A stretch of DNA of 44,798 bases from Deltaproteobacteria bacterium. GTDB taxonomy: Bacteria > Desulfobacterota > Desulfobaccia > Desulfobaccales > Desulfobaccaceae. The notes beneath the pieces are model-generated. The model was not told the origin of the DNA and ran no database searches. It saw only the letters and a list, made by a program, of their open reading frames with translations. This document shows positions 1 to 9,707 of this stretch, piece by piece. Position numbers and translations under genes: made by a program. The first letter of the stretch is position 1. Every line of letters starts with the position of its first letter. The stretch is taken from positions 1 to 44,798 of the forward strand of contig JAFDGA010000016.1 of NCBI GenBank assembly GCA_019309545.1, read 5' to 3'.

Positions 1-23
1 AGCTAAGGAGGAACAAGGAAATA

Positions 24-2030
24 ATGGCAGAATTGACCATTTGTCTCGGAGGCAATCCCAACGCCGGGAAGACTACGGTATTCAACAAATTAATCGGCGC
101 GCATCAGAAAGTGGGCAACTGGCCAGGGGTAACGGTCGAAAAGAAGGAAGGAAATTATTCTTATCAGGGGAAAAGCATCCGGGTGGTGGATTTGCCAGGG
201 ACGTATAGTCTGACCGCTTATTCCCTGGATGAGCGCATTGCCAGTGATTTTCTCGTCAAAGAACAGCCGGATGTAAGCGTAGCCATTGTCGATGCCTCGA
301 ACCTGGAGCGCAACCTCTATCTTGTCGTAGAGTTGCTGGAACTAGGGGCCAACCTGGTGGTTGACCTGAACATGATGGACCTGGTGCGCCAAAAAAAGTG
401 GCGACTCGATGTTGAGCAACTTTCCAAATCCCTGGGCGTCCCCGTAGTCTCCACGGTAGCTAATCGCTGCGAGGGTCTGGAGGAATTGCAAGAGGCCATT
501 GCCGCTGCCGCAAAGTGCCAGGCACAGCCCTTAAAAATCGATTATGGTCCCGAGGTGGAAAATGCCCTAGGCCAATTGACCGAGGATATTCAGCGGGTTA
601 AAGACGCATCCATAAATACTCCCAGTCGCTGGTTAGCCCTCAAACTTTTGGAAAACAACTCTCAGGTGAAAGAATGGCTCCAGGGCTGGCCCCAGGGAGA
701 AAAAATCTTGCATAAAGCCGAGGTTCTGGCCGCCGATCTCGGCAAGCTCATCGCCGACGATCCAGAGACTTATCTGATTGAGAGACGTTATGGTTTCATC
801 AATGGGCTGATGAAAGAATGCCTGGCTAAACCTCTGGATCTGGCCGAGAGAATTTCTCTTTCGGATAAGATTGATAAAATTGTCCTCAATCGTTGGCTGG
901 GCATCCCGATCTTTTTGTTGTTCATGTGGCTGACCTTCAAACTGGTCTTTGACCTGGGTAGTCCTTTGGCCGATTATATTGATGGAGGCTTTGGCTGGCT
1001 CGCCGAGGCCACCAAAACCGGACTCGGCGAGAACTGGTGGGCTTCGCTTTTAGGTGACGGCATAATCGCCGGCGTCGGTTCAGTGCTGGTCTTTTTGCCC
1101 AATATTTTAATCCTGTTCTTAATGATTGGCATCCTCGAAGACAGCGGCTATATGGCCCGGGCCGCGTTTGTGATGGATAGATTTATGCATAGCCTGGGGC
1201 TGCACGGCAAATCTTTTATTCCCATGATTCTCGGTTTGGGCTGCAATATTCCCGGCATTATGGCTTGCCGGACGCTTGAATCTCGAAAAGACCGGCTGTT
1301 GACCATATTGATTAACCCGTTTATGTCTTGTTCGGCCCGCTTGCCGATCTATGTCTTGTTTGCCGGGGCCTTTTTTGCCCACCACGCCGGGGCAGTGATC
1401 TTTATCTTGTATGTGCTCGGCATCATAGTAGCCGTGTTGACCGCGCTGCTCTTTAAGTCTCTGTTCTTTAAAGGGCAGGTGGCGCCGCTGATTATGGAGC
1501 TGCCGCCCTACCGCATGCCGACGGTTAAATCCGTATTGCTGCAAATGTGGCAGCGGGCCAGTATGTTTGTCAAAAAGGCCGGAACCATTATCCTGGCCGG
1601 GGTAATCCTGATCTGGTTGCTGTCTTCGCTGCCGGTCGGGGTGGAGTATGCCAGTGAGCAGAGCTGGATCGGCCAGTTAGGCAAAGTCTTTGCGCCGCTC
1701 TTTGCGCCGGCCGGTTTCGGCTTCTGGCAAGCTGCGGTCGCTCTGGTCTTCGGCATCGTCGCCAAAGAAGTGGTAGTCGGCACCCTGGGTACCCTGTACG
1801 GCATGGAAGAAGAGGGCTTGGGTAAAGTGTTGCCCCAATATTTTACCGGGCTGTCCGCCTTCTCTTTTATGGTGATGTCGCTGCTTTACATTCCCTGCAT
1901 TGCTAGTATCGGGGTCATCAAAGCCGAGACCAACTCCTGGAAATGGACCGGTCTGGCCGTGGGCTGGAGTCTGTTGGTAGGCTGGGCCAGCGCCGTAGTA
2001 ATCTTTCAACTGGGGCAACTATTGATTTGA
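24..2030 (+). CDS. feoB: Ferrous iron transporter FeoB
   Basis: Imports Fe(II) across the inner membrane and is driven or gated by an N-terminal G protein domain. The 668-residue product has a P-loop GNPNAGKTT at residues 10-18, a G3 motif DLPGTYSL and a G4 motif NMMD. The membrane part carries the FeoB signatures [19 protein letters not shown] and [12 protein letters not shown], with many hydrophobic segments after residue about 290. AGGAGG 12 bases upstream supports the start. FeoA would be expected upstream, outside the window. The stop codon lies one base before the terminal inverted repeat of an IS256-like remnant, yet the C-terminus looks natural. Use of Fe(II) fits an anaerobic lifestyle. 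Confidence 0.96.
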   Translation: MAELTICLGGNPNAGKTTVFNKLIGAHQKVGNWPGVTVEKKEGNYSYQGKSIRVVDLPGTYSLTAYSLDERIASDFLVKEQPDVSVAIVDASNLERNLYLVVELLELGANLVVDLNMMDLVRQKKWRLDVEQLSKSLGVPVVSTVANRCEGLEELQEAIAAAAKCQAQPLKIDYGPEVENALGQLTEDIQRVKDASINTPSRWLALKLLENNSQVKEWLQGWPQGEKILHKAEVLAADLGKLIADDPETYLIERRYGFINGLMKECLAKPLDLAERISLSDKIDKIVLNRWLGIPIFLLFMWLTFKLVFDLGSPLADYIDGGFGWLAEATKTGLGENWWASLLGDGIIAGVGSVLVFLPNILILFLMIGILEDSGYMARAAFVMDRFMHSLGLHGKSFIPMILGLGCNIPGIMACRTLESRKDRLLTILINPFMSCSARLPIYVLFAGAFFAHHAGAVIFILYVLGIIVAVLTALLFKSLFFKGQVAPLIMELPPYRMPTVKSVLLQMWQRASMFVKKAGTIILAGVILIWLLSSLPVGVEYASEQSWIGQLGKVFAPLFAPAGFGFWQAAVALVFGIVAKEVVVGTLGTLYGMEEEGLGKVLPQYFTGLSAFSFMVMSLLYIPCIASIGVIKAETNSWKWTGLAVGWSLLVGWASAVVIFQLGQLLI

Positions 2031-2031
2031 T

Positions 2032-2058
2032 GGTAGTGTAAATTTGATTGTGTGAATT
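2032..2058 (+). repeat. Left terminal inverted repeat of the IS256-like remnant
   Basis: This 27-base repeat starts GGTAGTGT and ends TGTGTGAATT. It matches the reverse complement of 2558-2584 at about 23 positions. It begins two bases after the feoB stop codon. Confidence 0.85.
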
Positions 2059-2089
2059 TCTAAGGATTAGAAAAAAGGGTAGAAAAAAA

Positions 2090-2145
2090 GGCGTATCTCC
2101 CCTAGACTGGGTGGAACACAAACCTAACCAGAAAGGAGATACGCC
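2090..2145 (+). promoter_or_regulatory. Hairpin covering the transposase ribosome binding site
   Basis: GGCGTATCTCC (2090-2100) and GGAGATACGCC (2135-2145) are perfect 11-base inverted repeats. The right arm contains the Shine-Dalgarno and touches the ATG at 2146. In a read-through transcript this stem would hide the ribosome binding site, a known way for insertion sequences to stop outside promoters from activating their transposase. The role is inferred; the pairing is seen directly. Confidence 0.6.
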
Positions 2146-2577
2146 ATGCATGTTGAAATCAGCGTACCTGAAGTTGTGGAGCTTTTCAACGAAATTTGCC
2201 TGGCTCCAGAAAAGCTCTTTGAAATGATACGGTTGGATCTCCGTAAGGCCGCGGGGAAATATCTTGCCGCCCGGTTGGAGGAAGAATTGACCTTCTGCCG
2301 TGGCTTGTCTGGAGCGTTCCCTAAATCCTTGTTTGAGCTTCGTCCTGAAGAAGAGTGGCTCTCGCTGCGAACGACCAACATAATTGAAAGACTCAACAAG
2401 GATTTCAAAAGCCGAACCGAACCCATGGAAATAGTGGCGGGAGAATAAAGCTGTTATAGACTCCTGGCCTTTATTGCCTTGAAAATGGAATTGCATTGGC
2501 GGTCCAACCCGATCGGGAAGGTACACGATAATATGCCCTTTTTTAAAGAAATTAATCAATTCACACAAAAAACTTGA
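2146..2577 (+). pseudogene. IS256-family transposase, internally deleted and interrupted
   Basis: The first 50 or so codons match the start of IS256-type transposases (FEMIRLDLRKAAGKYLAARL). The next stretch matches the C-terminal region (LRTTNIIERLNKDFK). The catalytic DDE core between them is missing, so this is an internal deletion. An in-frame TAA at 2446-2448 interrupts the C-terminal part. Reading continues in the same frame as SCYRLLAFIALKMELHWRSN and ends TQKT at 2577, inside the right inverted repeat. The start codon directly follows a good Shine-Dalgarno buried in a hairpin (2090-2145). The product cannot be an active transposase. Confidence 0.88.
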
Positions 2578-2584
2578 CACTACC
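2558..2584 (-). repeat. Right terminal inverted repeat of the IS256-like remnant
   Basis: Reverse-complement partner of 2032-2058. It contains the last transposase codons and their TGA stop at 2575-2577, as is common for elements whose gene runs into the end repeat. Confidence 0.85.
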
Positions 2585-2623
2585 CTGGCAAATTCCACCA
2601 ATTTGTCAAGTTTAGCAAAGTTC

Positions 2624-3736
2624 TTATTTTGCTTGCAGATATCCTGAAATAAGCAGGTCGGGGCCCAGGCGGCGGATGGACAGATCATGGGCAGGGCGGG
2701 CGTCCCGAATATGGGCTGCTCCCTGGCCGCCCAGGACTCCGACGGCATGGCGGCCGCCGATAAATTTGGGAGCATAGAAAAAGTAGAACTTATCCACCAG
2801 GCCCTGGTCAAAGAACGCGCCGTGGACCTCAGCGCCGCCCTCCACTAACACGCTCTGGATCTGGCGCTGGCCCAGGATTTTTAGGAGGTTGGGTAAATCT
2901 ACCCGGGGGCCTTCTCCAGGCACCACCAAGACCTCTGCTCCGGTCTCCTGAACCGCCCGGATTTTTTCTGGAGGAGCGGCCGGAGTGCAGGCTATCCAGG
3001 TCGGGGCAATTGACTTCTGGGTCAAGACCTGGACATTGATACGAATCTTTAAGGTGCTGTCCAGAATCACCCGGATAGGATCCAGGCCTTTGCGGCGAGG
3101 TAACCGGGTAGTTAGTTGGGGATTATCGGCCCGCACAGTGCCGATGCCCACCAGGATGGCATCTACCTGGTGGCGCAGGCGGTGGACCTGGGCTCGGGCC
3201 TGGTCCCCTGTGATCCAGTGCGAATCGCCGGTATAGGTGGCGATTTTGCCATCCAGAGAACAGGCCGCCTTGGCAATCACCCAGGGGCGGCCGCTAGTCA
3301 CTGCCTTGAAATAGGCCTCGTTGAGCTGCCGGGCTTCGGTCTCCAGCAGGCCGGATTCAACCGTCAATCCCTGACTCTGCAAGAACTCGGCACCGCCGCC
3401 GGTTACCCGGGGATTGGGGTCAGGGGTGGCCATCACCACCCGGGTAACACCCGCTCCCAATATCGCCGCGGTGCAAGGCGGAGTGCGGCCCTGGTGATGG
3501 CAGGGTTCCAAAGTGACATAAAGAGTGGCGCCACGGGCCTGGGGGCCTGCCGCCTGCAGGGCTTCGACCTCGGCGTGGGCAGCCCCGACGCGGCGATGAT
3601 AACCCTGGCCAACTATCTGGCCTTCATTGACCACCACGGCCCCGACCATGGGGTTGGGCGAGGTATAGCCCGCGCCTTTGGCCGCCAGGCGCAGGGCCAG
3701 GGCCATATAGCGGCGATCTGCAGCGCTAAAGAACAT
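2624..3736 (-). CDS. ribD: Bifunctional riboflavin biosynthesis deaminase/reductase RibD
   Basis: Carries out two steps of riboflavin synthesis: deamination of the diaminopyrimidine-ribose-phosphate intermediate, then NADPH-dependent reduction of the sugar. The N-terminal cytidine-deaminase-like domain has zinc ligands in HAE (residues 54-56), C79 and C88 (PCHHQGRTPPC). The reductase domain starts near residue 148 (WVIAKAACSLDGKIA). At 370 residues the length is normal. The ATG overlaps the nrdR stop as TGATG, so translation is probably coupled. The usual following genes ribE, ribBA and ribH are missing; the IS256-like remnant and convergent feoB come next, so the operon may have been cut by rearrangement. 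Confidence 0.96.
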   Translation of the reverse strand: MFFSAADRRYMALALRLAAKGAGYTSPNPMVGAVVVNEGQIVGQGYHRRVGAAHAEVEALQAAGPQARGATLYVTLEPCHHQGRTPPCTAAILGAGVTRVVMATPDPNPRVTGGGAEFLQSQGLTVESGLLETEARQLNEAYFKAVTSGRPWVIAKAACSLDGKIATYTGDSHWITGDQARAQVHRLRHQVDAILVGIGTVRADNPQLTTRLPRRKGLDPIRVILDSTLKIRINVQVLTQKSIAPTWIACTPAAPPEKIRAVQETGAEVLVVPGEGPRVDLPNLLKILGQRQIQSVLVEGGAEVHGAFFDQGLVDKFYFFYAPKFIGGRHAVGVLGGQGAAHIRDARPAHDLSIRRLGPDLLISGYLQAK

Positions 3737-4215
3737 CAGGAGGAGTCGGTTGTCGAAGCGGTTTTGCTCTCAAGGAGCTGCTTCAGTTCGTCCATGAAAT
3801 CGGTAATATCGCTGAAATGACGGTAGACTGAGGCAAAACGCACATAAGCCACATCATCCCATTGACGCAGCTGCGCCATGACTTTTTCCCCGATCACGGT
3901 AGAAGGCACTTCTTTCTTGCCGCTTTCCTGGAGTTCCCGCTCCAGCCGATCAATAAAATGTTCGATAGCATCTATGCTGACCGGCCGTTTTTCGCAGGCC
4001 TTTTTAATGCCTTCGTAGATTTTGCTTCGGTTAAAGGCCTCACGCCGGCCATCCTTCTTGATTATCAACGGGGTGATGCCTTCGACTTTCTCATAAGTCG
4101 TGAAGCGCCGCTTACAATCCAGACACTCTCGCCGCCGTCTGATGGCGTTGGCCTCCCGGCTGATGCGGGAATCTAATACTCGGGTTTTACTGCTGCGGCA
4201 ATACGGGCAACGCAT
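3736..4215 (-). CDS. nrdR: Transcriptional repressor NrdR
   Basis: Zinc-finger and ATP-cone repressor of ribonucleotide reductase genes, sensing ATP/dATP. The 159-residue product opens MRCPYC and carries the second cysteine pair in CLDC (residues 31-34), forming the zinc ribbon. The ATP-cone follows from about residue 49 (PLIIKKDGRREAFNRSKI). Length and motifs are typical. It lies between glyA and ribD on the same strand; the nrdR-ribD pair is common in Proteobacteria. The stop overlaps the ribD start by one base. Confidence 0.97.
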   Translation of the reverse strand: MRCPYCRSSKTRVLDSRISREANAIRRRRECLDCKRRFTTYEKVEGITPLIIKKDGRREAFNRSKIYEGIKKACEKRPVSIDAIEHFIDRLERELQESGKKEVPSTVIGEKVMAQLRQWDDVAYVRFASVYRHFSDITDFMDELKQLLESKTASTTDSS

Positions 4216-4300
4216 GGCTAAAAATTTTAAACTTCCTTACCTGACAGGGCTGGCCAGGAGGAGGTAGGACCTAAGCCCGGTAATATCATGTAATATCTGC

Positions 4301-5551
4301 TTAACCTTCCCACTCCGGGGAAAATAATGGGTATTGGTGGCAAAATTCCCGGACCTGGGCCCGGATGCGTTGCAACCGGGAGCTGTCGGTGGGATCTGAC
4401 AGCACCTGATGGATCAGGTCCACTATTTGTCGCATCTCGGCTTCTTTCATTCCCCGGGTGGTTACGGCCGGAGTGCCGATGCGGATGCCGCTGGTCACTA
4501 TCGGGGGCCGGGGATCAAAGGGGACGGCATTTTTATTAACCGTAATGCCGGCCTGATCCAGCGCCTTTTCAGCCGTCTGGCCGGTCAGGTCGGTGGAACT
4601 CAGATCCAGCAGCAGCAGGTGGTTGTCAGTGCCACCTGATACCAGAGAATAGCCCCGCTGCTTGAATTCTGCTGCCATAGTCCGCGCGTTGGTGAGAATC
4701 TGTTGTTGATAGCTTTTGAACGACGGCCGTAAAGCCTCTTTAAAGGCCACGGCCTTAGCGGCAATGGTGTGCATTAAGGGCCCGCCCTGGATGCCCGGAA
4801 AGATCTGGCTATCCAGGATTTTGCCATATTTTCCCCGGGCCAGGATCAGGCCGCCGCGCGGCCCCCGTAAAGTTTTGTGAGTGGTCGAGGTGACAAAGTC
4901 GGCCTCCAATACCGGAGAAGGGTGCAGTCCGGCAGCAATAATGCCAGCGATATGAGCAATATCGGCCATCAGGTAGGCCCCGTATTCCCGAGCCAAGCGT
5001 CCGAAGCGCGCAAAATCAATAATCCGAGGATAGGCGCTGGCCCCGGCCACCAAAATCTTGGGCCGATGTTGCTGTAACAGCTCCTCCAGAGCGTCGAAAT
5101 CGATCTCCCCGGTGTCCCGCTTCAGGCCATAAGTTACGGAGCGGTAGAGTTGGCCGGAAAAATTCTTGATGGCCCCATGGGATAGATGTCCGCCGTGGGC
5201 CAGATCCATGCCCATGATCGTATCCCCTGGGGCCATAACCGCAAAATAGACCGCCATGTTGGCCTGAGTCCCGGAATGGGGCTGGACATTGGCATATTCC
5301 GCCTGGAATAGCTGTTTGACCCGGATCAGAGCCAGGTTTTCGGCCTGGTCGACGTATTCACACCCGCCATAATAGCGCCGCCCGGGATAGCCTTCGGCAT
5401 ACTTATGGGTCAGGATCGACCCTTGGGCTTCTAAAACTGCCTCGCTAACGAAATTTTCCGAGGCAATCAATTCTAGCTTGTGGGTCTGACGGTCGCGTTC
5501 TTGCTCAATGGCAGCAAAAATTTCGGGATCGGTTTGAGCCAGCGAGGTCAT
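4301..5551 (-). CDS. glyA: Serine hydroxymethyltransferase
   Basis: PLP enzyme interconverting serine and glycine with transfer of a one-carbon unit to tetrahydrofolate. The PLP lysine lies in [13 protein letters not shown] (K226 from the chosen start), and the N-terminal [10 protein letters not shown] and [13 protein letters not shown] motifs are present. A longer frame is open to 5587, but ATG at 5551 overlaps the rpiB stop as ATGA. It gives [15 protein letters not shown], the usual N-terminus, and 416 residues, the usual length. The rpiB-glyA-nrdR-ribD order is typical of this operon end. Confidence 0.97.
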   Translation of the reverse strand: MTSLAQTDPEIFAAIEQERDRQTHKLELIASENFVSEAVLEAQGSILTHKYAEGYPGRRYYGGCEYVDQAENLALIRVKQLFQAEYANVQPHSGTQANMAVYFAVMAPGDTIMGMDLAHGGHLSHGAIKNFSGQLYRSVTYGLKRDTGEIDFDALEELLQQHRPKILVAGASAYPRIIDFARFGRLAREYGAYLMADIAHIAGIIAAGLHPSPVLEADFVTSTTHKTLRGPRGGLILARGKYGKILDSQIFPGIQGGPLMHTIAAKAVAFKEALRPSFKSYQQQILTNARTMAAEFKQRGYSLVSGGTDNHLLLLDLSSTDLTGQTAEKALDQAGITVNKNAVPFDPRPPIVTSGIRIGTPAVTTRGMKEAEMRQIVDLIHQVLSDPTDSSRLQRIRAQVREFCHQYPLFSPEWEG

Positions 5552-6021
5552 GTCTCTGTACCTGGTTCCGGGCAGCTGGATTTGCAACCCAGGCGTTCAA
5601 TCAGGTCCAAACGCTCCTGGTGACGGCCGCCCTCAAAAGAGGTGGTCAGCCAGACCCGGACAATCTCCCGGGCCAGCCCCGATCCGATAACCCGCCCCCC
5701 CAGAACCAGCACATTGCTATCGTTATGCTGGCGGCTCATCATCGCTGCATAAATATTATAGCACAGGGCGGCCCGGATGCCGGGGTAACGATTAGCCATA
5801 ATCGACATCCCCAGGCCGGTGCCACAGATCAGAATGCCCCGACTGTCCGGATGGACCTGGACGGCCTGGATCGTTTTTTGGGCATAGAGTGGATAATCAA
5901 CCGGGTCCGGACTGTAACAACCAACATCCTGGATCTCCAGGTTAAGGCTGTTCAGCAGGGGTAGAATTTCCTGTTTCAGGCCATAGCCGGCGTGGTCGCA
6001 GCCGATAATTATCGTTTTCAT
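5548..6021 (-). CDS. rpiB: Ribose 5-phosphate isomerase B
   Basis: Interconverts ribose 5-phosphate and ribulose 5-phosphate in the pentose phosphate pathway. The 157-residue product has IIGCDHAG (D9, H10), the active-site cysteine in [10 protein letters not shown] (C66) and [14 protein letters not shown] (H99), all RpiB/LacAB family landmarks. A GTG at 6027 would add two residues but overlaps the fabF stop; ATG at 6021 gives the standard [12 protein letters not shown] start. The stop overlaps the glyA start by four bases. Confidence 0.95.
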   Translation of the reverse strand: MKTIIIGCDHAGYGLKQEILPLLNSLNLEIQDVGCYSPDPVDYPLYAQKTIQAVQVHPDSRGILICGTGLGMSIMANRYPGIRAALCYNIYAAMMSRQHNDSNVLVLGGRVIGSGLAREIVRVWLTTSFEGGRHQERLDLIERLGCKSSCPEPGTET

Positions 6022-6023
6022 AA

Positions 6024-7262
6024 TCACTCAAACCGTTTTAAAACGAGCACTGCATTGGTGCCGCCGAATCCAAAAGAGTTGGACATGGCGATCCGGACCG
6101 GCATTTCCCGGGGCTGATTGGGCACATAGTCGAGATCGCACTGGGGATCAGGATTTTCATAATTGATGGTTGGAGGCAAAATCCCTTGTTGCAGGCTGAG
6201 AACTGTAAAGACAGCCTCAATAGCCCCGGCCCCGCCTAACAGATGGCCGGTCATGGACTTGGTGGCACTGATCGGAATCTGGTAGGCCCGGGGACCAAAG
6301 ACCTTTTTCAGAGCTAAAGTTTCCGACAGGTCATTGAGCGGCGTGGAAGTACCGTGGGCGTTGATATAGTCCACTTCGTCGATGCTGATACGGGCATCCT
6401 CCAGAGCCTGCTCCACGCACAGCACCGCGCCGGCGCCATCCGGAGAAGGGGCGGTCATATGATAAGCATCCCCAGACATGCCATAGCCGATGATTTCGCC
6501 ATAAATCTTGGCCTCCCGCCGACGGGCAAATTCCAATTCTTCCAGAACTAAGATGCCCCCGCCTTCGCCGACCACAAAGCCATCCCGGTCCCGGTCAAAG
6601 GGCCGTGAGGCTCGCTGAGGCTCGTCATTACGGGTCGACAGGGCCTTCATGGCGTTGAATCCGGCGATCGCCAGCGGAGTAATCACCGCTTCGACGCCGC
6701 CCGTGATCATCACTTTGGCGCTTCCTCGTTGGATGATTTTGAAAGCATCGCCGATGGCATGTGCCCCTGAAGCACAAGCGGTCACCGTCGAGGTATTGGG
6801 ACCCCGGGCGCCGAAATGCATGGCCACCAACCCCGGGGCCATATTGGCAATCAACATCGGAATAAAAAACGGGCTGACCTTGCGGGGGCCTTTGTCCAAC
6901 AGAATGGTGTGGTACTTCTCAAGGGTATTTAGCCCCCCCAGACCACAGCCGACAATAGTCCCGACCTGGGGACTCAGTTCCGGAGTAATCTCCAACCCCG
7001 CGTCTTGCACGGCCAACACCGCCGCGGCCAGGGCAAACTGGCTGAACAGATCGGTCCGGCGGGCCAGCTTGGCCGGAATGAAATCTTCTGGCTTAAAACC
7101 TGGAACTTCTCCGGCGATAGTGGTGTCAAAGCCATCGCTCGGAAACCGGGTAATAGGCCCGATGCCCGATTTTCCGGCCAGCAGATTCTGCCAGGAAGGT
7201 TCCACCCCGATTCCTAAAGGGGTGATCAGGCCCAAGCCGGTGATTACTACCCGAGCACTCAT
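6024..7262 (-). CDS. fabF: Beta-ketoacyl-ACP synthase II (FabF)
   Basis: Condenses malonyl-ACP with acyl-ACP in fatty-acid elongation. The 412-residue protein has the Cys-His-His-Lys active site: C163 in TACASG, H303 in NAHGTSTPLND, K335 and H340 in ATKSMTGHLLGGAG. GAGGAGA upstream of the ATG supports the start. It follows acpP directly on the same strand, the conserved fabG-acpP-fabF order, and is followed by rpiB two bases after its stop. Confidence 0.97.
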   Translation of the reverse strand: MSARVVITGLGLITPLGIGVEPSWQNLLAGKSGIGPITRFPSDGFDTTIAGEVPGFKPEDFIPAKLARRTDLFSQFALAAAVLAVQDAGLEITPELSPQVGTIVGCGLGGLNTLEKYHTILLDKGPRKVSPFFIPMLIANMAPGLVAMHFGARGPNTSTVTACASGAHAIGDAFKIIQRGSAKVMITGGVEAVITPLAIAGFNAMKALSTRNDEPQRASRPFDRDRDGFVVGEGGGILVLEELEFARRREAKIYGEIIGYGMSGDAYHMTAPSPDGAGAVLCVEQALEDARISIDEVDYINAHGTSTPLNDLSETLALKKVFGPRAYQIPISATKSMTGHLLGGAGAIEAVFTVLSLQQGILPPTINYENPDPQCDLDYVPNQPREMPVRIAMSNSFGFGGTNAVLVLKRFE

Positions 7263-7331
7263 GCTTCCAGGTTCTCCTCAATAGTTATCCATAAGGCCAT
7301 TGTAAGGAAAAAAATCGCATGGGGCAACCGG

Positions 7332-7565
7332 TTACGCATGCGCCTTGATATAGTTAATGACATCCTGTACGGTCCGCAACTTTTCGGCCTCTTCATCAGC
7401 AATCTCGAGGTCGAACTCTTCTTCCATGGCCATGATTAATTCTACCAGATCTAAGGAATCGGCTCCCAGGTCATCCACGAAGGTCGCCTCGGGGACGACC
7501 TCAGATTTCTCCACTCCCAACCGATTAGTGATCAGCTCCACTACCCGTTCCTCAATGGACGCCAT
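7332..7565 (-). CDS. acpP: Acyl carrier protein
   Basis: Carries acyl chains on a 4'-phosphopantetheine arm during fatty-acid synthesis. The 77-residue acidic protein has the [17 protein letters not shown] signature; Ser37 in GADSL is the modification site. GGAGGT eight bases before the ATG is a strong ribosome binding site, expected for so abundant a protein. The 110-base gap to fabG upstream is the longest in the central part of this gene train and could hold an extra promoter, but I saw no clear one. Confidence 0.98.
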   Translation of the reverse strand: MASIEERVVELITNRLGVEKSEVVPEATFVDDLGADSLDLVELIMAMEEEFDLEIADEEAEKLRTVQDVINYIKAHA

Positions 7566-7675
7566 CGGTCCTTACCTCCTCAATATGAAAATGCTTGCAA
7601 GATGATCTTATCTGAATGATTAACTTATAGACTCTGTGGTTCGTGTCTTATCACTCTGTTAACGTTTAAACTGAT

Positions 7676-8422
<747 letters not shown>

Positions 8423-8431
8423 TGGCACTCC

Positions 8432-9622
8432 TTATCGGCTGCCCTTGATCTCCTGAATCAGGGCCGGGATGATTTCAAACAAATCTCCGACCAGGCCGAC
8501 ATCGGCGATCTGAAAGATCGGCGCCTTAGGATCAGAATTAATTGCCACAATGAAGTCAGACGACTGAATGCCGACCAGATGTTGGGCCGCGCCAGAGATA
8601 CCGCAGGCAACGTAAAGCTTGGGAGACACGGTCTTGCCGGTCTGGCCGATCTGATGAGGATAGGATATCCAGCCGGCATCGACTGCCCCCCGGGTGGCGC
8701 CGATGGCACCCCCCAGCAGTTCCGCCAGTTCTTCCAAGAGAGCAAAATGCTTGCCATCTTGCAAGCCCCGGCCCCCGGCCACGATCACCTCGGCTTCGCC
8801 TAACGGCACTGCTTCGGTCATTTCGGCTACGGTCTGCAGAAACCGGCTCTTACCCGGTTGGTCCAGGGCAGCCACCTGCACCGGCACCACCTGGCCGTTC
8901 CGCTCCGGCTGCGGCGTCAGGCGTTTCATCACCCGCGGCCGCACCGTGGCCATCTGTGGATAAGAGCGGGGGGTGATGATGGTGGCCATAATGTTGCCCC
9001 CAAAGGCCGGCCGGGTCTGGAGCAGCAGGCGTTTCTCCAGATCGATGTCAAAGGCGGTACAGTCGGCGGTCAGCCCGGTGTCCAGGGCCGCGGCTACCCG
9101 GGGGATAAAGGCTCGCCCTGGATGGGTGGCGCCGGCCAGAATTATTTCCGGCTGGTAACGGCGGGCCAGTTCGGTCAACGCCTGGGCATAAGGCTCCTCC
9201 AGAAATTCTGCCAGCCGCGGGTGATCCACTACATAAATTTTATCTGCACCCGCCGCGGTGAGCTCTGCGGCCAGGTTCTGAAGCTGATGTCCGAAAAGCA
9301 CGGCGCTCACTGACACTTTTAGGATTTCGGCCAACCGCCGCGCTTCCCCCAGCAGCTCCAGGACAACGGGGGCCAGCCGCCCGTGGCGCTGCTCGGCAAC
9401 CACCCAGATGCCGTCCGGCGGCACCTCCGGCCGCGGCCCTGGCCCTTCACCTTCGGGCAAGGCCAGTGCCCCTACCTCACAGACCTCCACACACGCGCCG
9501 CAGAGGTTGCAGCCTTCGTCAATAACCAGCCGATCATCCTCCAGATGCAACAACCCAAAGGGGCAGACCTCGATACACTGACCGCAGGCGGTGCATTTTT
9601 CTAGATCAATGATAATTGCCAT
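8432..9622 (-). CDS. etfA: Electron transfer flavoprotein alpha subunit with N-terminal ferredoxin domain
   Basis: Partner of EtfB; passes electrons between an acyl-CoA dehydrogenase and other carriers through FAD. Residues 1-55 are a two-cluster ferredoxin domain (C10, 13, 16, 20 and C38, 41, 44, 48). The EtfA body follows with GLTADCT and the C-terminal FAD motif YVACGISGAAQHLVGI. At 396 residues it is longer than plain EtfA by this domain. A similar fusion is known in CarE of the caffeyl-CoA reductase of Acetobacterium woodii, an electron-bifurcating complex. It lies between etfB and fabG on the same strand. Bifurcation here is inferred. Confidence 0.95.
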   Translation of the reverse strand: MAIIIDLEKCTACGQCIEVCPFGLLHLEDDRLVIDEGCNLCGACVEVCEVGALALPEGEGPGPRPEVPPDGIWVVAEQRHGRLAPVVLELLGEARRLAEILKVSVSAVLFGHQLQNLAAELTAAGADKIYVVDHPRLAEFLEEPYAQALTELARRYQPEIILAGATHPGRAFIPRVAAALDTGLTADCTAFDIDLEKRLLLQTRPAFGGNIMATIITPRSYPQMATVRPRVMKRLTPQPERNGQVVPVQVAALDQPGKSRFLQTVAEMTEAVPLGEAEVIVAGGRGLQDGKHFALLEELAELLGGAIGATRGAVDAGWISYPHQIGQTGKTVSPKLYVACGISGAAQHLVGIQSSDFIVAINSDPKAPIFQIADVGLVGDLFEIIPALIQEIKGSR

Positions 9623-9707
9623 TTAATCAGCAGGAATTCTAATCAAAGGGGAGAAAAAGCTCATTGTTTTGCCCCCCCCATGGTTAATTACATAAACTCT
9701 GCCATCC

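Larger units (their letters stand above)
2032..2584 (+). mobile_element. Internally deleted IS256-type insertion sequence remnant
   Basis: Imperfect terminal inverted repeats, about 23 of 27 positions matching, bound the element at 2032-2058 and 2558-2584. Each starts GGTAGTGT from the outside and ends TGTGTGAATT. Between them lies a shortened transposase that keeps only the ends of an IS256-family protein. I found no convincing 8-base target duplication, which suggests age or rearrangement. It sits between the convergent genes feoB and ribD. At about 550 bp it is far shorter than an intact IS256-type element (about 1.3 kb) and cannot move by itself. Confidence 0.85.

Noticed and set aside
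2446-2448. In-frame TAA in the transposase as a recoded stop
   Set aside because: The gene already lacks its catalytic core, so simple decay explains the stop.
2020-2600. Target-site duplication around the IS256-like remnant
   Set aside because: The 8-9 bases outside the two end repeats do not match each other.
1918-2811. Long minus-strand open frame of 297 codons across feoB end, IS remnant and ribD end
   Set aside because: It is antisense to three recognised genes and shows no domain or ribosome binding site; it arises from codon bias on the opposite strand.
3116-3820. Plus-strand open frame of 234 codons over ribD/nrdR
   Set aside because: It is a mirror frame of ribD; no recognisable protein features.
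3737-4300. FMN or glycine riboswitch before ribD or glyA
   Set aside because: Both genes are internal to an operon with overlapping starts; no riboswitch-like conserved blocks were seen.
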